Assembly: GCA_026936325.1 (NCBI GenBank) | Contig: JAPTHN010000011.1 | Coordinates: 26,142,501-26,206,500, forward strand | DNA length: 64,000 bases | Origin: Platynereis dumerilii | Lineage: Eukaryota; Annelida; Polychaeta; Phyllodocida; Nereididae | Direction: 5' to 3' | Shown: positions 12,294 to 27,475 of the stretch, piece after piece | Position numbering within the stretch: position 1 is the first letter of the stretch | Layout: each line of letters opens with the position of its first letter | Notes under the pieces: generated by a model | The model's database searches: none | Told to the model about the DNA's origin: nothing | The model's input: the letters and a program-made list of their open reading frames with translations, nothing else | Program-made: the position numbers and the translations under genes

Positions 12294-15200
12294 CAGTGAT
12301 AATGTGTTGATTCTGAACTTTAGTCAAATATATTATGTGCTTGTACGTAATTATATGTATATCATGTTGGTAAGATTTGATCATCTTGGTGTCTTATAAG
12401 CCACATTGTTCCTTGATTGTGTTATTTTAAACATAAAATCGTTTTTCTTTTGTGAACAAATGATTCCTACAGACTAGCAGCAAAACTAGACAGCAATGTT
12501 AGGTATTTGGTGAAACTTTGTCTACTATAATCTGCTGTTAAACTGCCATTCAAATATGTCTTTTCACTATTTTAAGCCAGACATAATTGTTCTTTAGCTT
12601 CTTGGATCTTCACGAGGTCCTACTCTTCTGGGGTCGGTTGGTAGGACGATGAAAAAAGTGTAATCTCATCTGTATTTTCTATATTGTCAATTTGATAAAA
12701 GTTGTGGGTAAGATTCTAAAAAATGAAATCTGAAAGCAGAAAATCTGTTGGGTTGGTTGATCTGAGAAGCTAAAAATTAAAATATCTGGCCTTAGTTGTC
12801 TGAAAAATGTGTTCTAAAACTTGGTTTTTACATTGTATTGTATTAAAGTAGGCTATTTCTGACTGTGCCATTGGTGATATACATTGTATCCATTTTCATG
12901 TATTTCTTGCAATATATTTTCTTCTTTGTTGCGAGGTTGCTATAAATATTTATGATCCAATGTCTTTTGGAAGGGCATCTTTGTTAAGGTTCCATTGATC
13001 ATGTTGATCAGACATACATATCACATAGGCCTATCTACCTCCATAATTAATTTCAGTTGGCTAGGCCTAATCATAATCATGGCGTTGCATGTGAGCTATC
13101 AGCAACTTAGAAGAGGTTTTATATTTAATAATTTATGTACTTTATAACTTATTTATTTATTCTGACATGTGATGTTGATGAATTAGTTTTAAATATACAC
13201 AACAAAAAACGAAGTACAAAATATTTTGTTTTCAGTTTTTAATTTTCACAAAATTCTGTTTAACACATAATGGATAATGCAATTGTACGAAATTGTCATT
13301 AAGGCAGAAGTTCAGTTCACACTTCAGTTTAATAATTGGCTTTATCAAATTAATCAAATATATTAATACACAAAAGACGGTCAGCAGATATCATTAATAG
13401 CAATATTGTAAATTATTCCATTAATTTGGTATGGTTCAAGCAGTTACATTTGTAAAAACTTCTAAATTAGTATAGCATGTTATTACAAATATTTCATGAT
13501 TTGATGGCATATTTAAGCAGTCATCTGTATTTGTCATTCTTTTAGCAGTTGGTTTCAAACATCATAATCACATAAATTTGAGATTCTCAAACTATTAAAC
13601 CAATAACAGCAATAAATAATGAAGCAGCTTCAATTCGACTTATATAATCAAATAAGTTAAGATATGGAATGATTAATTAGGAAAATGTGAGATCACAAAA
13701 GCTTTGGTAAAAAGCATTATGCCTGCAAAGTATGCAAAGGATCAAATCAATATCAAACAAAACTTTGGACAATGCCTTCAAATTATGCAATCCCAAGTAT
13801 TTGAAATTCAGAGTAAACTTAGCAATATGACTAGGTAAATATATTGATTGGGAAAATACTAGCTAATTTAAGAATAACACAAATAATCTCAATTTTTATA
13901 ATAAATTTACAAATGTCCAATATGGTGGGGTAATATTTTCATCAGTCTTTTGTGTGCATTAACTTGTGCCTACAATTTAAATTTGTACAAACATTGATGG
14001 CATATTAATTGACACATGTTGGCAATGATATTGCTATTATAAAGTGTTTGTTACAATATTTGGACCTATTTATTTCTTTCAATGCAGGAAAATAGGTTGT
14101 TAATCTACAGGCAGTTCTTTAATTGGCTAGCCATGAAATCATACAACAATAGATCAGATTATTCTAAAACATTTAGAGTGAAAATTGACATCGACACGGA
14201 TACAGAAACAACATGGTCATGATAATTAATTTCTGATTTAACAAATATTGTTTTATCATGTTAATACCTTTCGGTAGTCTTTACATACTTTTGCTTGCAC
14301 TGCCCAGATACAATGAAAGCATGGTTTTCGATAAACATGGTTTCACGCGGTATAAGAGAAAAATGCATAAAAAGGTAAAAGACTAGACAACAGTCACCAG
14401 CAAACATATATCATGTATATAGAGGAGGTACAAACAGATCATTCTTCAGAAATTCAATAAGTTAAAGTATCAATTGAGATGAGAATGGGTACTTTAAGAA
14501 CCATGTTGTCAAATATTTAATTATTCTTTAAAGCAGGGTCGGAGCTTGTTTGCAACCTTCTTTATTGGAAATAACCAGACAAAGAAGGCTACAATTTCCA
14601 TTTTCACTTGTCCACTGATTGAAGCACCTTAGATACCCCAGATTTTAGACGGGAAAATAATCCCAAATAGACCTCATCCATTCACAAACGTTAATTTCTG
14701 GATCAAGTCCGGGACCCTGATTTAAAGACGAACATAAATTGCAATTAATTAAATCTACCGTCGTATTAAATCTTTAATGCAATTAAAACTGATAGAAAAG
14801 CTAGAAAAAGATATATACCACAATGAGAAGTACAGTTACTTCTGGCTATTATATATTTATTCAATGATTCATGGTGTATGTCTTAAAACAAGAATCCGCA
14901 GATTACAAAATGGTGTGTCTCTCCATTTAAAATTATCTTTAGGCGCAGATAACTTAGTTGAGGTACACTATTTATTAATTGCCTTCTCATAATATTTATT
15001 TACCAACAATTACTGGGCGTCAGCTAACTTAATTAGCCAGTGCCAATGAGAGTGTATCACAGTCAATTTTAGGGAACCCCCAAAGAATAGGAATGCAAAT
15101 AGTCCCCGTAAGTTATAATATAAATTATTAATATAAATTATAATTAAATACCATAATTAATATCCTGTGTCGTATCATAAGTTAATTCACAGGTACAAGT

Positions 15201-17675
15201 CTATCTTGCAATCAACCATATAGTGACTGTGATTATATATTTTTTATGATAGCAAGAGTAACCCACCTTAAATGCTAACTTTACAAAAAGAACACTTTAC
15301 CTGTATTAATTATTATAAAGTCACGTAACTTTCGAAAATTACTGAATGAAATTATCTTTTACCTATCTTTGGTTTATGGTTAATAACTCAAATGTTTTGA
15401 GAAAATAAACTTTCAATGTACCATAATGAATCAATAGGCATCAATGGCCAATCATAACATCTATTAATATTTAACAGGAGCATATAATGCTGCATAATAT
15501 AGCTTTTAGGTAAACTGGATTTCTTGTGAAACATTTTGTTACAAAATCATTTGTTTCTCAATATGTTACTCTATTATTTCTGGTGTGCCTTCCTGCAGAA
15601 TTTCACACTTGATATCAGGCATCACAAATGATGCACAGTCAACACGGGGAAATCGGAAACATCCTCCATAAATCACAACAAATATGAGTACGCTTGTCAA
15701 TAGGCATGTATGCGATTACAAGCTAGACTTAGAGCTAGAACGTGAAAATACATTGATGGACATGTATGACATTCAATCGACAAATATTTTTTACAAATAC
15801 AACAGTACCTAACCAGGGTCCAGCCCTGCAGCTAAATACCTCAAACAGTGTTTGAAATAAACTACCCAAACATGCATGTATATTTTATGTATTGTAAATT
15901 CTTTTACAAATGTGTTGACTTTCTCCACGCAACAATATCATCTTTAAATGAGTACCGTCACAGAACAATTAATGAATCCAGCTCAATTGTCCTTAGACTC
16001 CTTGCCAAGCAATGCTTATCATTTTATGTACAAAATACAGTAACAAATATATCCTAAACAGCATGCAATTCAGGGGCTGTTCTCCTATTTTAAAATTCAC
16101 ACAATGTGTTTCGATCATTTTAGTATTTCATAGGCCTATAGGCATTTAAGTGACTTTACACAAATTAAGCATAATAATTTATGCTCCAAATTTACCTCTT
16201 AAACTCGGAACTTTAATTTACCAAGTTTTTGTGATTATAAAATGGTTAATTATTACACCATGCAGCACCTACACAGCAGTGGTACATTATTCATGATTAC
16301 TGCCACTTATTATACAATACAATAATCTTAGGCCACTAAACATATCACTGGTCCATTCAAATAAATAACATCAGCCGGCAATTTTTGTGTAAATTCCATC
16401 CTGTCAAAATGAAGTGCACTTAACGTGGGTGCAGTGCGTCTTAACAAATGCTTATAAAAATGAGTGGAGAGCTTAAATTCGCAAGGCTCAATATGGGTCA
16501 CAGCTCCAAAACAGCTATCCGTCCGTTAACAAATGTTAACAATTCATCAATTGGGATTTTAAAAACTTGCAAAACTTGTCCCCCTGGATGGAAGCGTCAG
16601 TCTTTCATGTAATATGCACTTAGTGGGTCAAAGAAGCCTAAAAATTAACAATATGTTCCGATCATTCTGTCAGTAACTGCTGCAGTGAAATCGTGCTGTA
16701 AGCTCTAAATATTAATATTTCATCATACTATTATAATAGTATACAGAAGAGCTTGATAGCTCCTGGACACTGTTAACAATTAATGATCAAGACATATATT
16801 ACAAGGGCAACTCCCACAGGCAACTTCAAGACCATTAACTTGAATATGCAGTCTTGATCAAGACTTCATCTGCAGCATGTTTATAATGTCCTATAAATTA
16901 TCGTAAAAACAGGAAGGCCACACTCGACCTATGTTAAATTAAGAAGCACACAGTGTATTCATGAACGACAGGTTTCACTTCATATGAACACTTAGCGGTG
17001 AAATTAACTGGACATATATTTCAGAATTCTAGGAAAGCAAAAGGCATCAAATTATGCAAACTAGTCCCCTCGGCATACGCGGCATGCCTATGTTTTTCAT
17101 TTGCACAGGGCTCATCTGCCTTCAATAATGGGGTTTTTTTAGTTGCTTAACGGCCTCTCAACAATCAATATTAACTGAAAGATCACAATGTGTAATTATT
17201 AATTATCATCTTCCTTAAAACTGCATAATATAAGGCCTACAGCACTGATTTCTGAAATACTGCACGTATCTTTGCACAGTTTTGTTTTTAAAAAGTGCAT
17301 GAAGGCATATTCAATGTATGTCTTTTTCATACACTGTCGTTCAGCTGTGCAGACACCGCAGTGACTATATATTATACTTCGATAAACGGTACTCCTCATT
17401 AGTCTGTTATGCAGTCATAGTGCAATTGTACAAAATTAAACTGTATCCTAACAGATGCACGTGATCATGTGCCTTCTTTGCAGGAACCAACTCCCATATC
17501 CTGCGTCTCGTAGTAGCGATAACAGTCATGAGAAACTCTGGCATTTTTACCAGATGTAGAATGAGTAAATCCTCTTTCCAATGACTTTTCGGTATTCCCA
17601 TGTCTCCATCCTTTGTGCAAAAGTGACGCACACAAGTACGTAAATTACAAGAACTATTTTTCGCACACTTGGATT
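12294..17675. other. Non-coding stretch between convergent POLH and RasGRP genes
   Basis: It should contain the 3' UTR of POLH at its left and the 3' UTR of the RasGRP gene at its right. It is strongly AT-rich. I found no coding exon with splice support and no recognisable transposon. Several AATAAA-type signals on the minus strand (for example near 13147 and 14975) could end RasGRP transcripts, but none can be chosen from sequence alone. Confidence 0.5.
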
Positions 17676-20600
17676 TCAAACTTCGGTGTCTCTCTGCATG
17701 TGTAGCGTTTCCATCTGGTCCAAAATGAAGGTGATGGTGTTTTGTCGTATTGATCCAATATGGGATTTCAACGTTGAGATCTGGTCTTTCTGCAGTTCCA
17801 CTTGTTTGCGTAGGGTGTTGTTCTCCGATTTTAACTTTTCTCGAACCTGTTGGGACAAAAAATGTGAATTAGTTTCAATTGTTGGCATTGCCAGAAGAAA
17901 ATTATGACATTGGATTATTCAAAGTGGATGTCATAAACTAGCTGTACTCTACATCTTGTCCATACATATTCATGGTTGTCAATGTATGTTTTAAATCACA
18001 TGAATAGCCTATTGATATATATTCAAATTGGCGAAATTGAGAAAGAAAAGAAAATAATTGTCATCTTGTCTGGCGTTTTCAGAGTAGCCTACAGATAGGA
18101 CAAAAGCTTTATGATGTGGGGAAAAAGCTTGTTTTAAACCCTGCTGTCAAGATTGAAAGTTTGGAGGCATAATATAAGCAATGTTAAACCAGTTTTGTCA
18201 TCAAAACATTACTTAAAAGTACCTCTTCTGCTTTGAGTAATCGGTCGAACAACGATACTTGATCCTCATAGAATTCTGATTCTGACAGACTCCCACCAGA
18301 TGGCAGTGAGATATCCAACGAGTCGGATTCTCTAAAACTGATTTTGGGACTACTGCAAGTGCTGCTTGGTCCTGCACTGTCGTCTGTCTGTGTGGACCTG
18401 GATGAATGAAGGCGCCTATGCCGTTGGGACATCTTGCGTTTTGTGGCTATCGTTACGTCTCTAGAACCTGTGGGTGAATGGAATTGTTTCAAATTAGTTC
18501 CTTGAAATTTTGTCAATATCAACATAACTGATGAATTTTTTCAAGCATTAGAGGACAGTACACACTGCATGTCACATTGTGAACTTGATTAGTAATAGAA
18601 ACAAATAACAATTATGTAAATGTCAGAGACAATAATATAGAATAGTAACTGCTAACGTAAATTTTCTTGAGCCAAAAAAAAAAATTCTCGAAAATCACAA
18701 AATATAAATGAATCGTGAAAATGAAGTTTTGCAATATAACTCCCTGATGACTTTAAAGATCTTACCTCCATTCAATACAGAACTAGACCGGTGGGTAGAC
18801 GCGTGCTGCTTACTGCGACATTCCATGACTACTAGGTCTTTGCAGTGTTTGTGAGCATTGATGCTGCATTCTGAAATATGCAAAGAAATAATTAACATAA
18901 GGTACACATAATACAGACATGCAGAAAAATATACAGATTTAATGAAGTTAAAATTGAAAGAGTGGAAAAATATTTATATTTACCTTTACATTTCCATCCT
19001 TGTTTAATCAAGCCCCAGAGCTGTAACGGACAGGAGATCATTATATTGAGTGTTACAAATTTTTTTTAATCATTTTAATTATATCAAGCAGAGTTGAGGG
19101 AATTTTTACAATTATGTGCGAGAGCTTATTTAGGTTGTGCAAAATTGATACAAATATTCGAAGGGAAAAAATTTCTACAGCCATTTTTGGGCACCATCTA
19201 AAACTAGGAGTGTTGTTCAATATCCTTCTAGACTACCGGCTTATTGAGATACTGATAATGACTTACCAGGCCAGTACAATGAATACAGAAGGTTGGTTTG
19301 AAGTAGGTGGTTTCATGAAAGTCATGTTTGAAGCTGTTCCTCATGGCGTGGCAATTTGCTCGGATGAAATACGTCTTCATCTCGCTCTTACTGATCATCC
19401 CATCTCTAAAACAGAATGATTAATATATATATAGATTTTTTTTTTAATAAAAATAATTTGTAATAATTCACAATTAGTCATTACATTTCCAGTCTAAAAT
19501 TTTCGTCAAAGGAAAGGTTTCAAAATATTGAAAATAAATGGATTCATTCAAAATTTCAGTTGGAGACACAATAGCTGATTATATTTGACCAAAATCAATG
19601 CAAACTTGTAGACTGTATGCATCATATATATATATGTTAAAATAATGACTCTTATTATAATTTTGAATTTATGTTTCAGTCTACTATTTTTGCCCTTTTA
19701 TATTGTCATAATATTGTCATAAACTCAAATGCAAATTGACAAAACATACTTGTCAGCATCCAAGACGCAGAATGAATCGATGAACGGGAAGTTGCCAGCG
19801 ATTTCTTCAAATTCATTGTGAGATATGAAGCCATCCCGATCATGGTCGTAATTTTTAAATACAGCCTAAAAAAGAAACACATTCAATTAATATTATATAA
19901 CGCCTAAATCCAATCATTCAATTATCAAGATTAATAATTAATAGAGCTAATTATTATGTGAAAACATCACTCGATCATATCAGGACAAATGGCTCTCTAG
20001 ACTATTAATTAAATTCTTTATCTGTTTTTCAATTTTGTTCACATTCTTGTCAAATTGTAGAAGACAAAAGAGTCTTAGACACCCACCTCGACCATGTCAT
20101 GAACATGCTTGTTGATGGTCTCTGGGTCTGGAGGATTCAGGCCAGCCGCCCAATCAGCAAACACCACTGGTTTTGTAGGAGTAGATGGCTGTAATTGTAG
20201 AGGAAATCATTATTAGTTTAAAAGCATACACATTTATATTTGAGCTATATAACACAGAAAAAAGGCTGTTAATTTTTTTGGCTACGGTTTTCCCAATGCT
20301 GACTTTTAAAACTTATACAAATGCCACAGTGATTTTATATTGAGATGCCATGCAATTATACATTTTAAGAAGAATGTTTAGTTGGAATGTCAAGGGATTA
20401 TTTAAAGGCCTACCAATCTTTTCTTTCATCATATATATATATAAATTTGACATTTGATGCTCAAATATTCTTCAGAATATATTGCTATTTATTGAAATCC
20501 GAACTTACCGAAGAGAGAGAGGTTCTTGGTTCCCTTGCTAATGAGAGTTCATAAATCTCATCCTCTGTGTAATGCAGATCCAATGAGAGCTGAAAGAAAG

Positions 20601-23600
20601 TGGAGAGAATAAATTAGTGTGGTTACTTTCAAATAAGTTATATTTCTGCCAAAAAGTGTAAAATAAGTAATATCAAAGCAGATCATTTTACCGTGAATAT
20701 AAGTAATTTTCAATGTGATACGTTTTAGTTTTTGAAAATAACATAAAATAAAGTAGGGTTACTAAATATGAAATTACTGAATTCTTAACATAAGAAATAC
20801 TTAAGGCAGATTAAAAGTTTTTTCAACCTACCTTTATCATGTTGACCAAATCCATGTTTGGCTCAACAGGCAGGTTTGAACGCTGGACCTGCATGAGTTC
20901 AGTGAAGATGATCGACAACTGTGCCATCTTGCGGAAGTTTACCAAGTTCCCCTCAGTTCTGTCTTGGAGTGCAGTGTTGAGAAGGATGAGATCTTTTAGG
21001 TGCACTCCACTGCAATAAATAAAATAAAATAAATAATATATCATTTTATAGTAGGGTACGCCTGTCACAATTCACCAGAATGCACACATGCCCTTTTTCA
21101 CCTATAAGAATACACTGTACCTTGAAAATCTATAGAGTTTTGTCAAAAGTAAGAATAAACCCCAAGTACAATTATTAAGCTTTCTAAATTTTTATTATTA
21201 GCTACATTTCGAATATATTTTCATTGATAACTTGACAATTATCATGAAATCCCGAACTGAAACTTTAGCTGGCATTAGATTTATGTACAAATCAAGCAAC
21301 ATCTTGCTCACCAGAAAATGTATTCTTCCTTTATTCTATTCCAGGGGCCATATTTCAGCAGTTTCAAGAACAAGAAATAAAGGATATACTGAGTCAAAAA
21401 TAAACTGCAGATAAATTCGATGTAAATTATAACAGAGACGCATACTGGGAATGTTTCTTTGTTAATTAAGCATATCATCATTTTCTTAGCTGAATTCAAT
21501 AGAAGGGTTCAAAGAAACACTGACATTGCAGAGAAGCAAAGCGAAGCCAAATGTCCAAATGTAATGTCTCTCTCGTAATTTATCGTTAATTATATATCTT
21601 TTACAGTGATAACATATTTCAGTAAATATCCTGAATTCAGAGCAAACTTCCAAAATAGATTCCCACTCATGTTCATCTTTCAGGGAAAAAAACATAACTT
21701 CAGGATGTCTTTACAGTTTGTGCTCTCATCAATTGAGTCACTTATTGCTCAATAACTCATCATAAAAGACAAAAATAGTCAGATGCAGATACCCCAAGCT
21801 AAAATATCAACCACTATATGTCTGTTTATGGAGCAATGACGCCATCATTTCATCTGTCACTTTGTGCTTTTCTAATTATATCAACAATAGAATGACTGAT
21901 TACTTAATAATAACATTTCACAGGAATGATATCTATTACTTCATCACTATCTAACCACAAGGCACTCAGAGGCAATGAAAATAATTGCATCAAGATAAGA
22001 CAAAGAAAAAAAAAGCAATTACTGCAAAAATCCAAAAATATTACAATAAGGAGAACCCAATTAACATCAAATTACAGCAGTCTCAAGACACAAATGTCCA
22101 AGATGTCTGGGCATCGATGCCATAATTATATAGAACACAAATGCCATATATCAGCACATGGAAAATAAATATACATATGCCACGGCCACCATATGAAGGC
22201 GGTGAAATACTGTAGAAGATAAGCCCTGTGCTAAAGAAATTATTTCTTACATGATTTATGTCTCTAAATAACCAAATCAGGTGCTGTTGAGACATAAAAC
22301 ACAACTCGTAACTTTCATCATTAAATACAGGATCTCCTAAACAATCTTTTCCCTCATTTTCCATTACAGAAACAGAAAATTATATATTTTTTAAATATTT
22401 AAATGATTTAACATAATTGATGGATGGATGATTGGGGCTTTACGTCCTGTATTTATGCACTTCGTAGGCTAATTAGGACAGGAGAGGGACACAGTAATGA
22501 GGTGAAGGTTGATTGAAAGTGCTGTCCAATATATGTCCAGGTGACCTGGCAAGAGCTGCATTCGAACCCGGGACCCAGCGATTGGCAGTCCAGCGCGCTA
22601 CCACTAGACCAACCCGCTCCCCCACTAATTTAACATAAATATGTCACTTACAGAATGGGAATCCTGAAGCCCTGGCAGTTCTGCAAGGCTCTCCTGTAAT
22701 TGCTGAAGTTATTGCTGGACGAGAGGAGATCTGTCATTTCTGCCAAAATCTGAAAAAAAAAATTGTCAGGTCAATCTCATTTAGAACTACTGTCTTGTGT
22801 TCAGCTAACATCCAAACACCTTAGACGATTCAGCTGAAGATTGCAACCTCCAGCCAAGGGCCAAGGTGTTGGGGTGCTTCACACAGCTGGAATCAGAAAG
22901 GGAGTGCAGGGTAGTGGCTATTTATAGACACAGCACAGCAGTGCCACACCACGCCCTTGGTGAGAACTACACATTTAAAACATTTTTAATTGAGTTACTG
23001 TTAAAAAGGTCAACTGAATTAACTTAAAACACAGCAGATACACAAATATAAATATTAACCGAATCTTAAATTTTATAGAAGCACGCTACATCTCTTTGGC
23101 CTACCTTCTGAGTTTCTGGCTGTATGCAGGCATTGGTTTTGGAGAGGCGGGCAAGGGCACTGTGGGTAAGGCCTCCTACTACTGCCATCAGAGTATTATA
23201 GTTCTGAAGTTGCTGTAATCGCTGAAAATAAAAAGATGAAATGGTTAGACAGGTTCAAAATTCTTGGAATTTATAAATCTCTAAAGTGAGGCTGTGAATG
23301 TAGTTTTGTTTCCCCCTGTCCTATTTTTGAATTCCCTTTCCCTTGGCCATTTTACTTATAGAACCCTGTGTTTTGGCCATTTTACTAATAATACTCCAAC
23401 TTAGATGTCTGTAGCTCTGGGTGGGGTTTATGTCCCCTGTCCCTTGGCCATTTTACGTATAGTACTTTCGAATTCCCTGTTCTTCAGAACTCCCTGTCCT
23501 TCAGCTCTGAATGGGGTTTTATGTCCTGTCCCTTGGCCATTTTACTTTTGAATTCTTTGTTACTAATATCCTCCCATATCCCATATAGAGCCTCAAAAAT

Positions 23601-26600
23601 GCCCTCTCTGGAAAGTTAAATACAAAAATTCATCAATAATGTAAAATCTATAAATCTTAATCAAACTTACCACAGCTACATCGACAAACTTGTTGATGAC
23701 ATTGGCACGTTGCTGAGGGGTTGTCTTGCTGAGGACCATACACTGGACCCAGAGAGACAGTCCATTAAATAGAGCGATGGACCTCTCAAGTTTGGGGTTG
23801 TCCTTTAACGAGGCATGAACGGCGTAATTCTTGAAATCTTTGAACTGAAAAAAAAGAAAAGAGAGTTTACTCGTCATATCAATTAGTTCCTAAGTGAATT
23901 AATTAGAACTTGTTAATCAGACCTCATTGTAAATTAGCTGGAGTTACAATGTACACATTAACAAAGCTCCTTAATTTTAATTGTTTTATACAATCAATTC
24001 TAGTTAACTGCTCTTTAACAATTACAGTGCTGATGTTCATCACCTTTCGCTTTTGCCAGAGTTCAGAAAAGTCACAAAGTGTAGAACAAAACATTTTATT
24101 TTGTGGTGAAACTTTCCACAGTTTGAAAAAGCTCTTGAACTTCCTCGTCTGCTGCAGAGGACAGTCTTTTCCTATTAAATATTCTGCTAAATAATTCCGG
24201 GGCAATTGAAAATTCCTGTTGATGATAATTCAGTACTGAACCATGACTTACTAATAACTTATAAACTGACATATTTCCTATGCAAAGTCCCAGCCAATCT
24301 ATCAATAGTGCAGAGGAAAGCCTCAAGCAATTAATGCTTTAGTTCGTGACAAACAAACCATATATATTATTTTGTCATCAATAATAATGAGATGCAGTGT
24401 ATAAATTCAATCAATAATTGGTATACATGTATTATGAAACAGAATAAAAATAATGCATGATCATAAATAGTGAGTTTATGGTTATTCTATTGATATTTAA
24501 TGAAAACCATATGAGTTATTATTGATTTCTCAATACAACCATTTCACGAACTGGATACTTGTCAGTCAGCAAAATTATCAGTTCAGACATCTTGTCACAA
24601 AATTTTTAGTGCAATTTAATAAACGTCACATCCATAAAATATGATTTTCATATGAATACCTGGACAGTTTTCTAAATTTTTTTAAACATCTCATCAGCAC
24701 CTTATTGGGCTATTCAGAAACAGTTTTCTTATAAAATTCACCAAAAGTAACTGGTAAATAATTTAGAATTTTTAAAAAATTGATAATAGGCATCCCAAAA
24801 TTTTCCTTTCTTTTTACCAATTAAAAAGGAGTCAAATTTCAAAGGTCAAACAAAGCAACTTTTTTTCTTCTGATTATAGTTCTTTGCTCTTGAATAAAGA
24901 AGATAAATTTGCGTTTTTCTTAAAATGACAGCATTAACAGTTTGACATCCGTGCACTCACATACTACCGTCCCATAAATCTAATTTATTTTCGCCGTGAA
25001 CATACACGTACGAGACTTTTATGCATTTTTTCACCACGTTTCCATTTACAGTTTGATGTTAAGATTATTTGAGCAAACAAAAGACGCGATCTGGTTCGCG
25101 GACACCACAAAATTAACTCACTGGTCACTCCTAATTTCAGATAGACTAAACCGATATCAACTTTCCATAACTACTTTTGATATCGTGAGTCCTTCATGCA
25201 GAACTCTTATTCTATCTCAGGTAAAAAGCGACAGGACCAAATTTTCCACACATGCGCGGCTGTGCGCTAATAATCATTTCAAAACACCACTTTCCTGGTA
25301 TCAAGTTTTTAATAGACAAATATAATGGTTTAACTCTGCTTTCACTAGAATTATGTTCAAAGAAAGCTTTTAAGTATGCAAATTTATAAGTTACTTTCAA
25401 TCAAATTCCTGCTGCAGTCACGGACTCAAATTCCAATAACAAATTATTTAAAATATATATATATATATATATTTATTAAGTAGCCTAACTAATTTGAATT
25501 TAAAGAACCCTGGATTGCCATTTCATCAGCCATGGTTATATGATGGTTCAAAACGCTGTAACAAACAGCTTTTTCGGAAGGGATTATTGGCTTTAACCAA
25601 CAAAAAATCACCTTAGCCAAATTAATTCTCAATAAAAAAAGATTTTAAAAAAGTATTGAATATCTACTATCTGTTTTTCAAGTTTTTGCAGAGGTAATAT
25701 GATCAGAAGAATTTTAATAAAGGTTAAACATCGAATTCATATGATCATATGCATGAATTATTAATAATACAGCTGATATATCATATCTGATTATCTGCAA
25801 AGCCTCATTTCATTCAGTTCAGATAGGGTAGTGTCAGCTGATCATTACCGGTACATTCAGTGATATTGCTACTTTGCATATGGATGGATGATTGGGGCTT
25901 TACATCCTGTATTTAGGCACTTGGTAGGGTAATTAGGACAGGAGGACACAGTAATGAGGTGAAGGATGATTGAAACAACCGTCTAACATAGGATCCTTTC
26001 TCAATATCACAGAAAAAGCCTTTTCCGCCTTCTCACCTCAATTCTCCTGAACGCTTTGTACTCCAAGTAAGTCAGCTGTTCCGCCAGCTGAGAAGGCTGC
26101 AGTTTCGTGAACACCAAGGAAACTTTGTCCGTCCCATGTCGGATGGTGGCAGGATGTTTTACAGACATGTTCCGCATCCATTCGTAGGTGGGCCTGCAAG
26201 TAACACATATTGTAACTTTATAATTCTGCAAATTGTTTTCAAATATATGCATAAGTCATCCAGTAAATTTGCTTGTAATATATGGCTGTATTCACAAAAT
26301 TCTGACATTAACATGATGTCAATAATTGATAATTAATAAGTTACTCTAATTCAGGTGTTACAAAGTTGTATGACATGCCAAAAAAAAGAAAAGAATTAAC
26401 ATCTTGTCTTGTGTTTTAGACATTATATAAAAATAAGAGGTCCAGAGGGAAAAAGTTGTTCTAGATAGAACTATTGTGCCAGTGATGAAGGACTGTGTCA
26501 GGTTTTGGAATTGCAAGTGTTTTATGGCGCCAAGCTTCCATCTTCCAATTCTCTTTTGAATCTCAAGACGAACATGTTGTTCTTCAAGAGTTTATAATTC

Positions 26601-27406
26601 CTTTCAGACCACTCAGAATCTTTAACATACATGCACATGTAGGTGCCACTTAGACCTTCCTTGGATTTTTCTTTTAGTTCCTGCTCTTTTGTATCAGTGT
26701 CTATACTGGGCAAGTAAAAGATCCTTCACATGGGGTAATTGTGTAACATGTTGAGGACTCCCACTCTTTCTCCAATCTCATCAATCAACCCTCGTGAGCG
26801 CTTAGAGGGCTGCACCTACCATATCTATCTATCTATCTATTTTTTTTATTCTTCTTTTTTACTAAAATCATAAATCATTCATTTTTATTCAAATTAGACT
26901 CTTTGCAACCTACTAGAGTGGAGAGCGTCATATCAAGCCCAAGCTAAAATATCTACACAGCTACCTATTGCTGACAATGTAGTTCCTTGTTTAACACCTT
27001 GAATTCCCCCATTCATGGCAAACACTGAACAAGGTGTATGTGCCTCAACCAGGTCAAACAACACAATGGACAAGGTTAATTAGCCACCAGCTCAGTCATT
27101 ATTAATGAACCCAAATTAGAACATCAAAGACAAGACTTGGTGAAATACTATTAGGATAAAGAAAGCTGTTTTAAAATTCATTAAGTAGGCTAACTCAACT
27201 TCTCAAGGTCACAGGCTGGATTGTATCCAAGACAATTCAGAAATGAAATCACAAAAATAAATTCATGCATTCATTGACTCAATTCAAAGAGGAAAACAGT
27301 AGTAAAAATAACGTGCAAGCACTTTAAGCTGCGTCAAAGGTCCATGAATTGTCATCAGCCTTTTGTGGAACTTGTAGAATTTCTCACTGATCGATAGCAA
27401 TAGTTT

Positions 27407-27475
<69 letters not shown>

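Noticed and set aside
22540-22620. Possible functional tRNA gene
   Set aside because: It has A- and B-box-like words but is the head of a SINE with target duplication and (CATC)n tail; the cloverleaf is not intact.
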